This document shows positions 8,624-17,622 of a DNA stretch of 64,000 bases, piece after piece. The stretch comes from Methanomassiliicoccaceae archaeon UBA472 (GTDB lineage Archaea; Thermoplasmatota; Thermoplasmata; Methanomassiliicoccales; UBA472): the NCBI GenBank assembly GCA_002497075.1, contig DAML01000005.1, positions 36,743-100,742 of the forward strand, in the 5' to 3' direction. The position numbers were made by a program, and so were the translations under genes. Position 1 is the stretch's first letter, and every line of letters starts with the position of its first letter. Below the pieces are notes generated by a model. The model was not told the origin of the DNA. It was given only the letters and a program-made list of their open reading frames with translations, and did no database searches.

Positions 8624-11600
8624 GCCATCACATCCACTAATCCTGTGAATAAACTAATCGATGAAAATGCGATACAGATTTTTCCAACTGGAGTCCTTTT
8701 TGCACCATCCAACCCAGCCACCAAACCTATGCAAGTGAAGAATAATCCGGTGTAATCTAGTAGATCATTATCTTCCTGATCGTCCCCGATGTCAATCCAG
8801 AATAATATCAATCCTATACAACTACAAAGGAAGCTAATTGATGATTTGATTTTTTTTCCTATCTCGAGATCATCATCACCTAAGTCACCAAACACACTTA
8901 TCTGCCCGAAGAAGAACGAACTGAGAACTGCGAAAACGGAAACGACAGTAGCACTCAGCTGAACACCTTCTGATGTTAAAAAATCGAAAATTGAATATGA
9001 TATATTGGCCACCCCATTGATTATCGAATCGATCAACCAATGGGCTCCAGTCAATCCTGTGACCATCCCCTGCATAATAATATCTATCAGTACTGGACTG
9101 ATGAGAAGAAGGACGAAGCCGAATGGACCAGTAATCGTCTGGGCCAGGCTCATACCGATAATAATCATGGTTGCAATGGCCATGAGGAGCTTGAATGTCG
9201 TGCTTCCGAACATGAAATCGAATATTTCCTCTGCAGCCTGGAATACATTCATTTGTCCTTTTTCAACACTAGTTGAAACGTTTTTTATCACAGAAATTAT
9301 ACCTAATGCCCATGATACAAAAGAGTCCCGGATGTTGTTCAGAGGCTCAGCGATAAGTGATTCGTATGCGGTTTTTATAAGTTTAATTATATAATTTACA
9401 CATTCCCAGAATGCGTCAACGATTCGGTCCACCGCATCCTGCACATCGTCCCAGAGGTCCGATGCCAGGTTGCCGATCGCCTTCAGCCCTTCTTTGACCA
9501 GGTGTGCTAAGAGCAGTAGTACGCCGCCGGTCGCCACCCAGACCATGAAGTCGAAGACCATGCCGGCGATGTCGCCAATTATGCTTCCCAGGCTGTAATA
9601 GTTCGGTCCCTCGCCCATGCCAGAGTTCATTACGGATGTCGGTATCGCGGAAAGGATGTCGTTCGGAAGGTGAAGCAGGTAGAGCGCCGTCGGTGATATC
9701 GTCACGTTGTTGCCTATGCGCCCACCGGTGGAATTGTGCGTCAGCATCGTCAGTATCGTCTCCGCCTGCGAGGCGGTGACGTTCTTGCTGATTACGGCGA
9801 TTATGTGACCGGAAGCGGTGGATTTTAGGGGGTCGGTGCTGTAGAACGATGCTCCGTTGAGCGGCGTATTGCCGACGTTCTGCAGATCGTACAGCGTATC
9901 GTTCAGCTGGCACTGCAGGGCGATAGCTCTCGGCAGAATTATCGTGTTCATCCCGGACTGGAAGTGAGCACTAGTTCCGGAGACGTTCAGGACGACCAGG
10001 TATACCTGGTCGTCGGCGCTGTAGCGGTAGACGCCGGTCGAGACGGCGTCCAGACCGTAGTCGCCGTCCTCTCCGGTTACGTTGATGACGATGACCTTGG
10101 CCTTCTCCGCCACGGCGCGCTCCATCTTCATCTTCAGATACGCATCGTAGCTGCCGCCGCTGTCCGTGCCGGTGCCTATGAACGGAGTGGAGGATATGGT
10201 CCAGTAGGCATTGTACTTGTTCGAGTCGTCCTGATCGATGTCCAGCTGCGCGTCGTCGCCGAGCCAGCCGGCGTTCTCGGCCACCGCCTCGAACTCAACG
10301 TTGACGTACGTCGCCGTCTCCGGGATATCGACGTCGTAGACCCAGTTCAGTGCGCATAGAACGTTCTTGGTGGCGCTAATGCGCTTCGTCGCAAATTCCT
10401 GTTCCTCGTCCTGATAGTTGATGACGAAGAACACCGGGACGTTGTCCTGCCCGTTGATGGTGTCCAGGGTCTTGTATTCCATTAGGGTGATGCGCAGCAC
10501 CGCATCGCCCATGTAACGGTCGATGTTGTCAGCATAGCCGTCATCATCGGTGTCCGCACGTGTCGGGTCCGTCGCCGAACCGCACAGGGTGCTTCCGATG
10601 ATCTCATTGCGATCAAAAACGCCATCGCTGTCGCTGTCCGAGGAACGCGGGTTGGTCATCCAGCCGTCCGTCCCGAACTCCACCTCCTCTCCGTCGAGGA
10701 GGAGGTCGTCGTCAGAATCGCTGTCAAGGGGGTTCGTCGTTCCGTTGACCTGGAGTCGGGCGTATTCCACGCGACCTTTCTCTCCCGCCGTAGACACGTC
10801 CCTAACATAGATGTGCCAGACGTTGGCCGAGGAGAGATCGCTGGCTGTGTATGGGGAGGAGATCGTGAACAGGTTCCGGAGGATGAAGAAGTTGGCCCCG
10901 CTGCCGGTGTTGGCGGCCTTGACGATCTTATGCGTTCCTGTGCCCTTGGCGACCTTGACCTCCAGCTGATATTGCGATGTATGCATGATGCCCAGTACCA
11001 GGCAGAAGGACGTTATCGAGGCGCTGCCGCCAGCTATGGCCGGGACGCTGAAGGCGATGTCCAGCACGGTTCCGTTGTCCGGTATCAGATATGAATCGTC
11101 CGTCGACCACGTGTATGAATATTTCTCGGAACCGTCGAGCAGTCCGTCCGAATCGGTGTCGGGATCGCAGGGGTCTGTCATGTGAGCGGCAGTCCGTTCC
11201 ACATTGTCGCCCAGTCCGTCGGAGTCCGTGTCCGCTGAGAACGGGTTCAGGTCGTAGACGTGCGTTCCGACGCTGCTCTGGGTGATCCTTATTGATTCGA
11301 GCGCGTCGCTGTACCCATCCCCGTCGCCGTCCCTGCAGACGGTGATCGAATCGACTGCTACGGAGGACGCCGAATTGATCCAGAAGATGATGTTGGTCTG
11401 ACCTCTTAGCACGTAATCATACACGTCCACAGCGGAGGTCGCGAAGAGGGTGGTATGCCATTGTCCGTCGACGGTAAGGCTGCCCAACGACACATAATCA
11501 CCATAACCGTTCCCTTTGAACTGGTAAAGACTGGCCGTTCCGGAGGTCGCCTTGTAGCATATGCTTATGATATAGCTTGTACCGCTGAGGGCCCCGTTCA

Positions 11601-11700
11601 GCAGGAAGTTGGCAGACATCCCCTGCACCGTGTTCCTTACCGCACGTGAATCGAGCGTGGTCATCGTGCTCCATTCCCCGTTGTCATAGATGAACTCCAA
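8620..11700 (-). CDS. Large surface protein with thrombospondin type-3 calcium repeats and membrane tail
   Basis: A 1026-residue frame. N-terminal beta-sandwich (about residues 1-120), several TSP3/EF-like acidic repeats (DGDGDGYSDALES, DTDSDGLLDGSE, DSDSDGVFDRNE, DTDDDGYADN), a P-domain-like insert (about 200-320), then the roughly 260-residue domain duplicated at 7154-7981, and a C-terminal part with about five hydrophobic helices (from about residue 700). No signal peptide is in frame: the frame opens with TTG right after an in-frame TGA, and a signal-like stretch lies beyond that stop, so the gene may be 5'-disrupted. The last third is AT-rich unlike the first two thirds. Function unknown, likely an envelope or adhesion protein. 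Confidence 0.65.
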   Translation of the reverse strand: MEFIYDNGEWSTMTTLDSRAVRNTVQGMSANFLLNGALSGTSYIISICYKATSGTASLYQFKGNGYGDYVSLGSLTVDGQWHTTLFATSAVDVYDYVLRGQTNIIFWINSASSVAVDSITVCRDGDGDGYSDALESIRITQSSVGTHVYDLNPFSADTDSDGLGDNVERTAAHMTDPCDPDTDSDGLLDGSEKYSYTWSTDDSYLIPDNGTVLDIAFSVPAIAGGSASITSFCLVLGIMHTSQYQLEVKVAKGTGTHKIVKAANTGSGANFFILRNLFTISSPYTASDLSSANVWHIYVRDVSTAGEKGRVEYARLQVNGTTNPLDSDSDDDLLLDGEEVEFGTDGWMTNPRSSDSDSDGVFDRNEIIGSTLCGSATDPTRADTDDDGYADNIDRYMGDAVLRITLMEYKTLDTINGQDNVPVFFVINYQDEEQEFATKRISATKNVLCALNWVYDVDIPETATYVNVEFEAVAENAGWLGDDAQLDIDQDDSNKYNAYWTISSTPFIGTGTDSGGSYDAYLKMKMERAVAEKAKVIVINVTGEDGDYGLDAVSTGVYRYSADDQVYLVVLNVSGTSAHFQSGMNTIILPRAIALQCQLNDTLYDLQNVGNTPLNGASFYSTDPLKSTASGHIIAVISKNVTASQAETILTMLTHNSTGGRIGNNVTISPTALYLLHLPNDILSAIPTSVMNSGMGEGPNYYSLGSIIGDIAGMVFDFMVWVATGGVLLLLAHLVKEGLKAIGNLASDLWDDVQDAVDRIVDAFWECVNYIIKLIKTAYESLIAEPLNNIRDSFVSWALGIISVIKNVSTSVEKGQMNVFQAAEEIFDFMFGSTTFKLLMAIATMIIIGMSLAQTITGPFGFVLLLISPVLIDIIMQGMVTGLTGAHWLIDSIINGVANISYSIFDFLTSEGVQLSATVVSVFAVLSSFFFGQISVFGDLGDDDLEIGKKIKSSISFLCSCIGLILFWIDIGDDQEDNDLLDYTGLFFTCIGLVAGLDGAKRTPVGKICIAFSSISLFTGLVDVMA
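9697..10485 (-). repeat. Segmental repeat copy 2, inside the large surface protein gene
   Basis: This is the full-context copy of the duplicated ectodomain. It encodes residues from about ITLMEYKTLDTI to GRIGNNVTIS. In this copy the frame continues into the membrane-associated C-terminus, whereas copy 1 stops immediately after the shared segment. Confidence 0.75.
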
Positions 11701-11971
11701 TCATCGCCATCGGAGGAGTGGAGTCACCATCAGGTAGACGCAGGCTACGCTGATCCATTTCTTAGCAAATGAGTTCGTCCGACTTCCCCCCTAAGATGTT
11801 TGAAAAATCATGTTTTTCATCGGTATATAACTGTGATTGGAGCATTCTCCTTTCGTAGAATGATCTTAAAATAAGACTGTACAGACCATTTTACAATGAT
11901 GTATCTCATTTTCACCCACCTCCCCCTATCAGTCCTTTATACCCTCAAGGCGAAGTTGGTTCGGTGAGCAG
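11701..11971. other. Intergenic region with signal-peptide-like remnant and promoter
   Basis: On the minus strand, 11701-11790 encodes in the frame of the surface protein a segment KKWISVACVYLMVTPLL followed by RWR and TGA, directly before the TTG that opens the long frame. The middle (11800-11830) carries a short inverted repeat GAAAAATCATGTTTTTC. The plus-strand end holds the TATA box for the gene at 11972. I see no other gene in it. Confidence 0.5.
11935..11942 (+). promoter_or_regulatory. TATA box for the RecA-like/polymerase cassette
   Basis: CTTTATAC lies about 30-37 bases upstream of the ATG at 11972, the spacing expected for an archaeal promoter with a leader of only a few bases. No comparable box precedes the two downstream cassette genes, which fits one transcript. 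Confidence 0.5.
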
Positions 11972-12709
11972 ATGTACCGCTCCATGCCCGAGATGGTGAC
12001 CGAACCGCTGGTCCATGATTTCCATTCTGTGACAGATGGAATGCTGGCCACCACCGCCATACCCCCGGTGGACGAACTGCTCGGCGGACTTGAACCGGGA
12101 ACGGTCACCACCATCGACAGCTCGGACAAACTGCTGTTCAACCTGGTCAACATGCTGAGCGTGAACTTCGTTCGCGAATGGCATCGCGACGTGATCTGGG
12201 TGGATGGCGGGAACTCCGTGAACCCTTACGATCTCACGTACGTGTGCAAGCGCTTCCGGCTGCGTCCGGAGGAGGTGCTGAACAGCATCAGCGTGTCCAG
12301 GGCCTTCACCGCCTACCAGATGTCCACATTGGTCGAGGAGTCTCTGGAGGAGGAGCTCTGCCGCAGCAAGGGCGGCATGGTGGTGGTGTCCTGCTACCCG
12401 GACCTCTTCCAGGACGCGGACATGGACTGGGAGGAGTCGCTGAAGCTCATGGAGAGGGGCATGGGCAAGTTACGCTCCCTCACAGCCAAGCACCGCACCG
12501 TGAGCGTGGTGACCAACTACGGTCTAGCGAAGCTGATGTACCGCAAGGGGCTGCGCTCCCTCTTCTATGAGAAGGTTGACCGAGTGGTCAGCGTGGAGCA
12601 CCGCTCCGGTTACGTGCGCATCTCATTACCGAGAGAAGAGAAAGAGATCATGTACCGGCCGGTCCCGCCGAACCAGACAACTTTGGACGAGTACCGGAGG
12701 CGGTTCTGA
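11972..12709 (+). CDS. RecA/RadA-fold protein with missing P-loop, polymerase cassette
   Basis: A 245-residue protein with the layout of RadA/RadB-type proteins: VDELLGGLEPGTVTTID (residues 33-49) is the usual lead into Walker A. The GxxGxGKT loop that should follow is replaced by SSDKLLF, so ATP binding by the standard P-loop is unlikely. VIWVDGGNSVNPYDL and MVVVSCYPDLF correspond to later core strands. It starts an apparent operon, its TGA overlapping the ATG of the next gene, leading to an atypical B-family polymerase. By analogy with RecA-like accessory proteins of translesion polymerases (bacterial ImuA) a recruitment role is possible; this is inference. Confidence 0.7.
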   Translation: MYRSMPEMVTEPLVHDFHSVTDGMLATTAIPPVDELLGGLEPGTVTTIDSSDKLLFNLVNMLSVNFVREWHRDVIWVDGGNSVNPYDLTYVCKRFRLRPEEVLNSISVSRAFTAYQMSTLVEESLEEELCRSKGGMVVVSCYPDLFQDADMDWEESLKLMERGMGKLRSLTAKHRTVSVVTNYGLAKLMYRKGLRSLFYEKVDRVVSVEHRSGYVRISLPREEKEIMYRPVPPNQTTLDEYRRRF

Positions 12710-12948
12710 TGGGGCGCACGGTTCCAACCTACCGCATGGCCTCAGAATCTTTATTCCAGAGCTGGAGCGATTATCGGAGAGCGTTACCGCAGGAGGACCG
12801 CGAGGCGTTCGACCGCCTTTCCGATAAGGTCCGGCTTCACGCCTCGGCTTGTTCCGTTGCCGCTTTCCTAGATCCTCTGGAGGGGGCGCTGCTCTCCATA
12901 CTCCTGGAGCAGGAGAAGGAGCTGGAACGCCTGCGCAAGAAGGCCTGA
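12709..12948 (+). CDS. Small conserved helical protein of the polymerase cassette
   Basis: A 79-residue, probably all-helical protein. The PTYRMA opening, the QEDREAFDRL segment and the C-terminal LLEQEKELERLRKKA helix look like a conserved archaeal small-protein family, but I cannot name it. It overlaps the RecA-like gene by one base (TGATG) and is followed after four bases by the polymerase gene, so it is very likely co-translated and may be a subunit or adaptor. Confidence 0.7.
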   Translation: MGRTVPTYRMASESLFQSWSDYRRALPQEDREAFDRLSDKVRLHASACSVAAFLDPLEGALLSILLEQEKELERLRKKA

Positions 12949-12952
12949 TAGG

Positions 12953-15109
12953 ATGCACGGATGGATCCTGGACTGCTACGCGGACGAGGTCAACAACGAG
13001 ATGGTGACCTGGATAAAGACGTCCACGGGAATGGAGCGCGTCGCCGATCGCGAGTACCGCCCGTGCTTTTACGTAAAACCATCCGCGGAGCGCAGGCAGG
13101 ACCTGCTCCTCGGTCTTAAGGAGGCGGGAGTGGAGCATCGTTGGGAGAAGCACCGCACCTGGCTGACCGGGCCTATGGAGGAAGTGCTAAAGGTTACCCC
13201 GCGAGGCTACCGAAACCTGATGCCTCTGGCGAAGACCATCGACAAGTGGGGATGCCACCGCGACCACACGCTCTTCAACGTCGATACGCGCATGGACACC
13301 CGCTACTTCCTGCACCGCAAGGTCTTCCCGATGGGGCTGATGGACGTTGAGAAGTGGAAGAACCTGGACACCCCGTTCCGGCTGGACTATCCGATGCCAG
13401 AGCTGCGGACGTGCGAACTGACGTTGGAAACCTCCGCCCGCCGGGGGATGCCGACTATGGAGGACCGCCTGAAACGGGCCACGCTAGACGATATCGTCAT
13501 GGAAGGCAAGGAGGCGGACATCCTGGAGCTGTTGCAGCAGGCCCTTCGGGACAAGGACCCGGACGTGCTGATCACCGACGGCGGGGATAGCTTCCATCTG
13601 CCGTTCCTGGAGAAGTGCGCTGAAAGGAACGAAATGGAGCTGGAACTGGGACGGGAAGGAGGAAAGCGCCGGGGGAAGGGCAAGAGCTACTTCACTTACG
13701 GACGCATCCTTTACAAACCGCCGGCGTACAAGCTGCGCGGGCGCATCCATCTGGATAAAGGATCATCGTTCATCTTTCAGGAAGGGAAGATGGCCGGACT
13801 GATCGATCTGTGCCGCCTTTCTCGTATATCGTTGCAGGACATGGCCCGCATGTCCCCGGGGAGCGCCATCAGCGCCATGCAGGTGAACGAGGCCAGCAAG
13901 ATGGGTTCGCTGGTGATGTGGAAGAAGAATTTGCCGGAAGATTTCAAGACCGCCGCCGAATTGGTGGCCTGCGACCGCGGAGGACTCATCTATGAACCGA
14001 AGGTCGGCCTGCACGAGCACATCCAGGAGGTCGATTTCACCTCGCTCTACCCGAGCATCATGGTCCGCCACAACATATCCCCGGAAACGCTCAACTGCGA
14101 TTGCTGTCAGGACAGCGGCGAACCCGTACCGGGACTGGGATATTGGACCTGCACCAAGCGCAAGGGTCTGCTCGGCCGCGTGCTGGAGCCGATCGTGCGT
14201 CGGAGGATATCCCTGAAGCGATTGAAGAACGAGGGCGGACGACGAAGCGAGATCTACGACCAGCAGGCCAAGGTGCTCAAGTGGGTGCTGGTGACCTGCT
14301 TCGGTTATACCGGATACCGCAACGCCCGCTTCGGTCGCATCGAGTGCCATGAATCGATCACCGCCCACGGCCGGGAGATATTGCTCAAATCGGCGGAGGT
14401 GGCCGAGAATCGCGGATTCCGCGTGCTGCACGGCATCGTGGACTCATTGTGGCTTTCCGGTGACGGGGACATTGAAGCGTACTGCAGGGAGATAGGGCAG
14501 CGCATGGGCATACCGCTGGTATGGGACGGGGAGTACAAGTGGATAGTGTTCCTGCCGAACCTTACGAACGGCGCAGGCGCTTTGAACCGTTACTATGGCG
14601 CGTTCCAGGACGGGGAGCTGAAGGTGCGCGGCATCGCTCTCCGCAGAAGGGACACCTGCACTCTGGCCAGGGAACTGCAGCAGGGCATGCTCGATCGACT
14701 GGTGCTCGGCGAGGACGCCGACGGGTTCAGGCATCGCATACCTGAAGCGTTGGACGTCCTGGATTCGTTCGTGCGCGATCTTCGGAACATGGAGACGCCG
14801 CTGGAGAAGCTGGTGCTCTCCAAACGTATAACCAGGGAGCTGAACGAGTACCGGCAGAAGAACGATCAATTTCGTGCGTTATGCCAGCTGGAGGACCAGG
14901 GCTTCCGGACGCCGCCTGGAGAGGCCGTCGAGTTCATAATGATCAAGGGCAAGGAGGTCAAGGTGGCGCAGTTCCTGGAAGGGGACGAGGAATACGATGT
15001 AGGGCGGTATGAGGAGCTTTTGTTCCGGGCGGCGGGCGAACTGTTGTCGCCGTTCGACCTCGGCCAGGACCGTCTGAGGGATTTCTACCGCAGGAACGGG
15101 GCGAAGTAG
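12953..15109 (+). CDS. B-family DNA polymerase with altered catalytic motifs (PolB2-like)
   Basis: A 718-residue family B polymerase. Motif A is intact (EVDFTSLYPSI, Asp361). Motif B is KWVLVTCFGYTGYRNARFG, lacking the usual NS before the FGYTGY block. Motif C reads HGIVDSLWL instead of YGDTDS: the first Asp is Ile495, the second (Asp497) remains. The exonuclease region also deviates: the ExoI DIET-like motif is ELTLET and the ExoII FD is FH (DSFHLPFLEKC), so proofreading is probably lost. This matches the archaeal PolB2 group known for degenerate motifs. It may be a weak specialised or structural polymerase for damage tolerance. Its 3' end overlaps the convergent DUF112 gene by 25 bp. Confidence 0.85.
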   Translation: MHGWILDCYADEVNNEMVTWIKTSTGMERVADREYRPCFYVKPSAERRQDLLLGLKEAGVEHRWEKHRTWLTGPMEEVLKVTPRGYRNLMPLAKTIDKWGCHRDHTLFNVDTRMDTRYFLHRKVFPMGLMDVEKWKNLDTPFRLDYPMPELRTCELTLETSARRGMPTMEDRLKRATLDDIVMEGKEADILELLQQALRDKDPDVLITDGGDSFHLPFLEKCAERNEMELELGREGGKRRGKGKSYFTYGRILYKPPAYKLRGRIHLDKGSSFIFQEGKMAGLIDLCRLSRISLQDMARMSPGSAISAMQVNEASKMGSLVMWKKNLPEDFKTAAELVACDRGGLIYEPKVGLHEHIQEVDFTSLYPSIMVRHNISPETLNCDCCQDSGEPVPGLGYWTCTKRKGLLGRVLEPIVRRRISLKRLKNEGGRRSEIYDQQAKVLKWVLVTCFGYTGYRNARFGRIECHESITAHGREILLKSAEVAENRGFRVLHGIVDSLWLSGDGDIEAYCREIGQRMGIPLVWDGEYKWIVFLPNLTNGAGALNRYYGAFQDGELKVRGIALRRRDTCTLARELQQGMLDRLVLGEDADGFRHRIPEALDVLDSFVRDLRNMETPLEKLVLSKRITRELNEYRQKNDQFRALCQLEDQGFRTPPGEAVEFIMIKGKEVKVAQFLEGDEEYDVGRYEELLFRAAGELLSPFDLGQDRLRDFYRRNGAK

Positions 15110-16617
15110 TAGAGGAGGATCGGCAGCAGCAGGCAGCCGGTAAGGTGCACACGGCTCACGCCGACCTTCCCGGGGACCATGCCTAGAATGGTCGACAAGG
15201 CCAGAAGCACCAGGCCGGCGGGTCCGGCCAGTAAGAACGACAGAACGATCATTCCGATGAGGGCGCCATGGTTCAATTTTGTAAGGTCCCGGCCCTGCGC
15301 CTTGAGCAATAATTTCCGACCGAGGCGCATGGTGAGGACGTAAGATACCAGGGACGTGAAGAGAATGCACAGCAGCAGGGACGGCATGTCCGTGACGGAA
15401 AGAGATGGCATGGCCTCCTGCATCGCCAGCAACGTCCCGCTCCTTCCCTTGCCGATGAGCAGTAACGTTCCCAGACCGAGCACCGCCGCTCCCGTTCCCA
15501 CGGCTGATACGGTCGATATGAACTCCTCCGGACCTCCGCGGGAGCGAGGGAGCATCGTAGAGAGCACCGCTCCGGCAGTTGCTGTTACTCCGGGCAGCCA
15601 ACCGACCAATCCGCCCATGAACGAGCCTTTCAGAGCGCCGGTGACGGATGGAGATGTGTCAGCCTCCCCTTCCTGCTCAGGCATGCGTCCGCGTGAGGAA
15701 CCGATAAGCAGCGGCAGCCCGAAGAGGCCGGTGAAGAGGGGCATCAGCATGTTCCCCTCCATCCCTTTCCACATGTCCTCGCCAGGCACCAGACCGTCCA
15801 TGGCCATGACGCCCAGTACACCGGAAAGAAGAAAAAGGAGGATGGACCAGCCGATGATGGGCAAGCGGTCCCTGCGGACGATCCATTTTCCGATGAGCGT
15901 GCGGTCCCCTTCCTGGAGACCGTGACCTTTTATCCGAAAGATCTGCAGAGGCGTTCGAATGTACCATCTTCCGTGGCGGCGATGCACGTTCCCGATGACT
16001 CTGGCCGAATCCCCATGCACCGGGACGTGCCTCTTCAGGGATATCATATCGGCCGGGGTGGAACGCCCGTCCTTCATGTCCAATTCGGCCATAGGATCAG
16101 CCTTCCCGCTCTCCGCCCAGAACAGGATGAAGGGGACGAACAGCAGCATCCACGGTATCGCCGGAGCCACCCCGTTCAGAACGCCTGCGATCTGGACGTT
16201 GAGGAAGGGCAACGGCAGCAGAACGATCAGACCTGCCAAGGCCCCTACCAGACTTCCATGCGAAGCCGCCTCCAGGGCGTTCATTCCTTTTCCCTCCAGC
16301 AGCAGCCGATGGGATGGTAGAACGGACAAGCATTCGGTCTCGTCCGGCACTCCCATGATCAATGACGGAATGTAGTCCAGGAATGAATGGCATATAGCCG
16401 CCGCCAGTATCGTACAGGCCAATAGCAGGGCGGGCGATAACGAGCATCCTGCCGATGCGCACATGCCATCCAGATAAGGCGCCAGCGAAGGAACGCTCAT
16501 TATCAGTAATACCGCCAGAGTGTTCACGTGAATGCCCGGCGCCAGTCCTGACAACGCCCCGAGGCCCATGCCGAACAGGGTGAAATATAACAGCAGGAGA
16601 AGGTCCGCGCCGAACAC
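15085..16617 (-). CDS. DUF112/TctA-like membrane permease
   Basis: A 510-residue polytopic membrane protein of the archaeal DUF112 family related to TctA of tripartite tricarboxylate transporters. The N-terminal glycine-rich helix (GMGLGALSGLAPGIHVNTLA) and the internal repeat GLVGWLPGVTATAGAVLSTM are the paired signature motifs, separated by a hydrophilic loop (about residues 165-235). I chose GTG at 16617 because upstream frame overlaps the divergent ABC gene and its promoter. Substrate is unknown. No TctB or TctC partners are next to it. Confidence 0.75.
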   Translation of the reverse strand: MFGADLLLLLYFTLFGMGLGALSGLAPGIHVNTLAVLLIMSVPSLAPYLDGMCASAGCSLSPALLLACTILAAAICHSFLDYIPSLIMGVPDETECLSVLPSHRLLLEGKGMNALEAASHGSLVGALAGLIVLLPLPFLNVQIAGVLNGVAPAIPWMLLFVPFILFWAESGKADPMAELDMKDGRSTPADMISLKRHVPVHGDSARVIGNVHRRHGRWYIRTPLQIFRIKGHGLQEGDRTLIGKWIVRRDRLPIIGWSILLFLLSGVLGVMAMDGLVPGEDMWKGMEGNMLMPLFTGLFGLPLLIGSSRGRMPEQEGEADTSPSVTGALKGSFMGGLVGWLPGVTATAGAVLSTMLPRSRGGPEEFISTVSAVGTGAAVLGLGTLLLIGKGRSGTLLAMQEAMPSLSVTDMPSLLLCILFTSLVSYVLTMRLGRKLLLKAQGRDLTKLNHGALIGMIVLSFLLAGPAGLVLLALSTILGMVPGKVGVSRVHLTGCLLLPILLYYFAPFLR

Positions 16618-16684
16618 GCTGGACCAGTTGATCCCAGTGTCAATAGCCGTACGGTTGCAATCAGGCTGACCGGCATTCCTGCTT

Positions 16685-16693
16685 AATATATAG
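16685..16693 (+). promoter_or_regulatory. TATA box for the ABC exporter operon (divergent region)
   Basis: AATATATAG lies 21-29 bases before the ATG at 16714. Because the sequence is nearly symmetric it could also serve the minus-strand DUF112 gene, whose start is about 70 bases away. Confidence 0.5.
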
Positions 16694-16713
16694 AAATCGA
16701 TAGCGGGCCGCTC

Positions 16714-17622
16714 ATGCCAGCAGTGCGCGCGGAGAAGCTGACCAAGGTGTTCGACGAACTGCGGGCAGTGGACGCCATCGACTTCCAGATCGAGGAGGGT
16801 GAATGCTTCGGATTCCTCGGACCGAACGGAGCCGGAAAGAGCACGACGATGCGCATGATCCATTGCGCCAGTCCCATAACCTCCGGGAAACTCGAGGTCC
16901 TGGGTATGGAGGTCAACGGCAGCTCCCGGGACATCAAGGCCGCGATAGGCGTCGCCCCCCAGGAGAACAACCTGGACCCTGATTTCACCGTGCGCAGGAA
17001 TCTCACCGTCTACGGCCGCTACTTCGGCCTTCCCAAGGAAATGCTCGAGGAACGCGCCGACCGACTGCTGGAGTTCATGCAGCTTTCCGAGAAGAAAGAC
17101 GAACGAATCCAGGAGATCTCCGGGGGCATGAAGCGCCGCCTCATCATCGCCCGGGCCATGATGAACGATCCGCAACTCCTCATCCTGGACGAGCCTACGA
17201 CGGGTCTAGATCCTCAAGCGCGTCACCTCATCTGGGAGAAGGTGCGCGAGCTGAAGCGGAAGAATGTGACGGTGATCCTCACCACTCACTACATGGACGA
17301 GGCGGAGCGGCTGTGCGACCGCCTGGTCATAATGGACCATGGAAAGATAATTCTGGAAGGTAGGCCGAGGGAGCTCATCGATCGCGTGATCGGAACGGAC
17401 GTCATGGAGATCGACGAACCGACCGACGGGATGGAAGCGTACGTGAAAGGGAAGGGATGGCAGTACGAGCGGACCATCGACCGTATGCTCATCTACACCA
17501 AGGAAGGGCAGAACGTCGCCGCCGAGCTCAAGGAGCATTTCGCCATGAGCTATTACCTCATCAGGAACGCCACGCTGGAGGACGTCTTCCTCCGCTCCAC
17601 CGGGAGGGCGCTGGTGGAATGA
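16714..17622 (+). CDS. ABC transporter ATP-binding protein (DrrA/ABC-2 type)
   Basis: A 302-residue ATPase of an ABC-2 exporter. Walker A GPNGAGKSTT (about residues 38-47), signature SGGMKRR (about 136), Walker B LLILDEPTTGLDP (about 155) and the switch His in LTTHYMDEAE are all present. The C-terminal extension with LIRNATLEDVFLRSTG is typical of the DrrA/CcmA-like drug and lipid exporter subgroup. The TGA overlaps the ATG of the permease gene. Confidence 0.92.
   Translation: MPAVRAEKLTKVFDELRAVDAIDFQIEEGECFGFLGPNGAGKSTTMRMIHCASPITSGKLEVLGMEVNGSSRDIKAAIGVAPQENNLDPDFTVRRNLTVYGRYFGLPKEMLEERADRLLEFMQLSEKKDERIQEISGGMKRRLIIARAMMNDPQLLILDEPTTGLDPQARHLIWEKVRELKRKNVTVILTTHYMDEAERLCDRLVIMDHGKIILEGRPRELIDRVIGTDVMEIDEPTDGMEAYVKGKGWQYERTIDRMLIYTKEGQNVAAELKEHFAMSYYLIRNATLEDVFLRSTGRALVE

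Noticed and set aside
15085..17175. DUF112 frame extended to 17175
   Set aside because: The extension runs antisense through the ABC ATPase gene and its promoter; the membrane protein begins near 16617.
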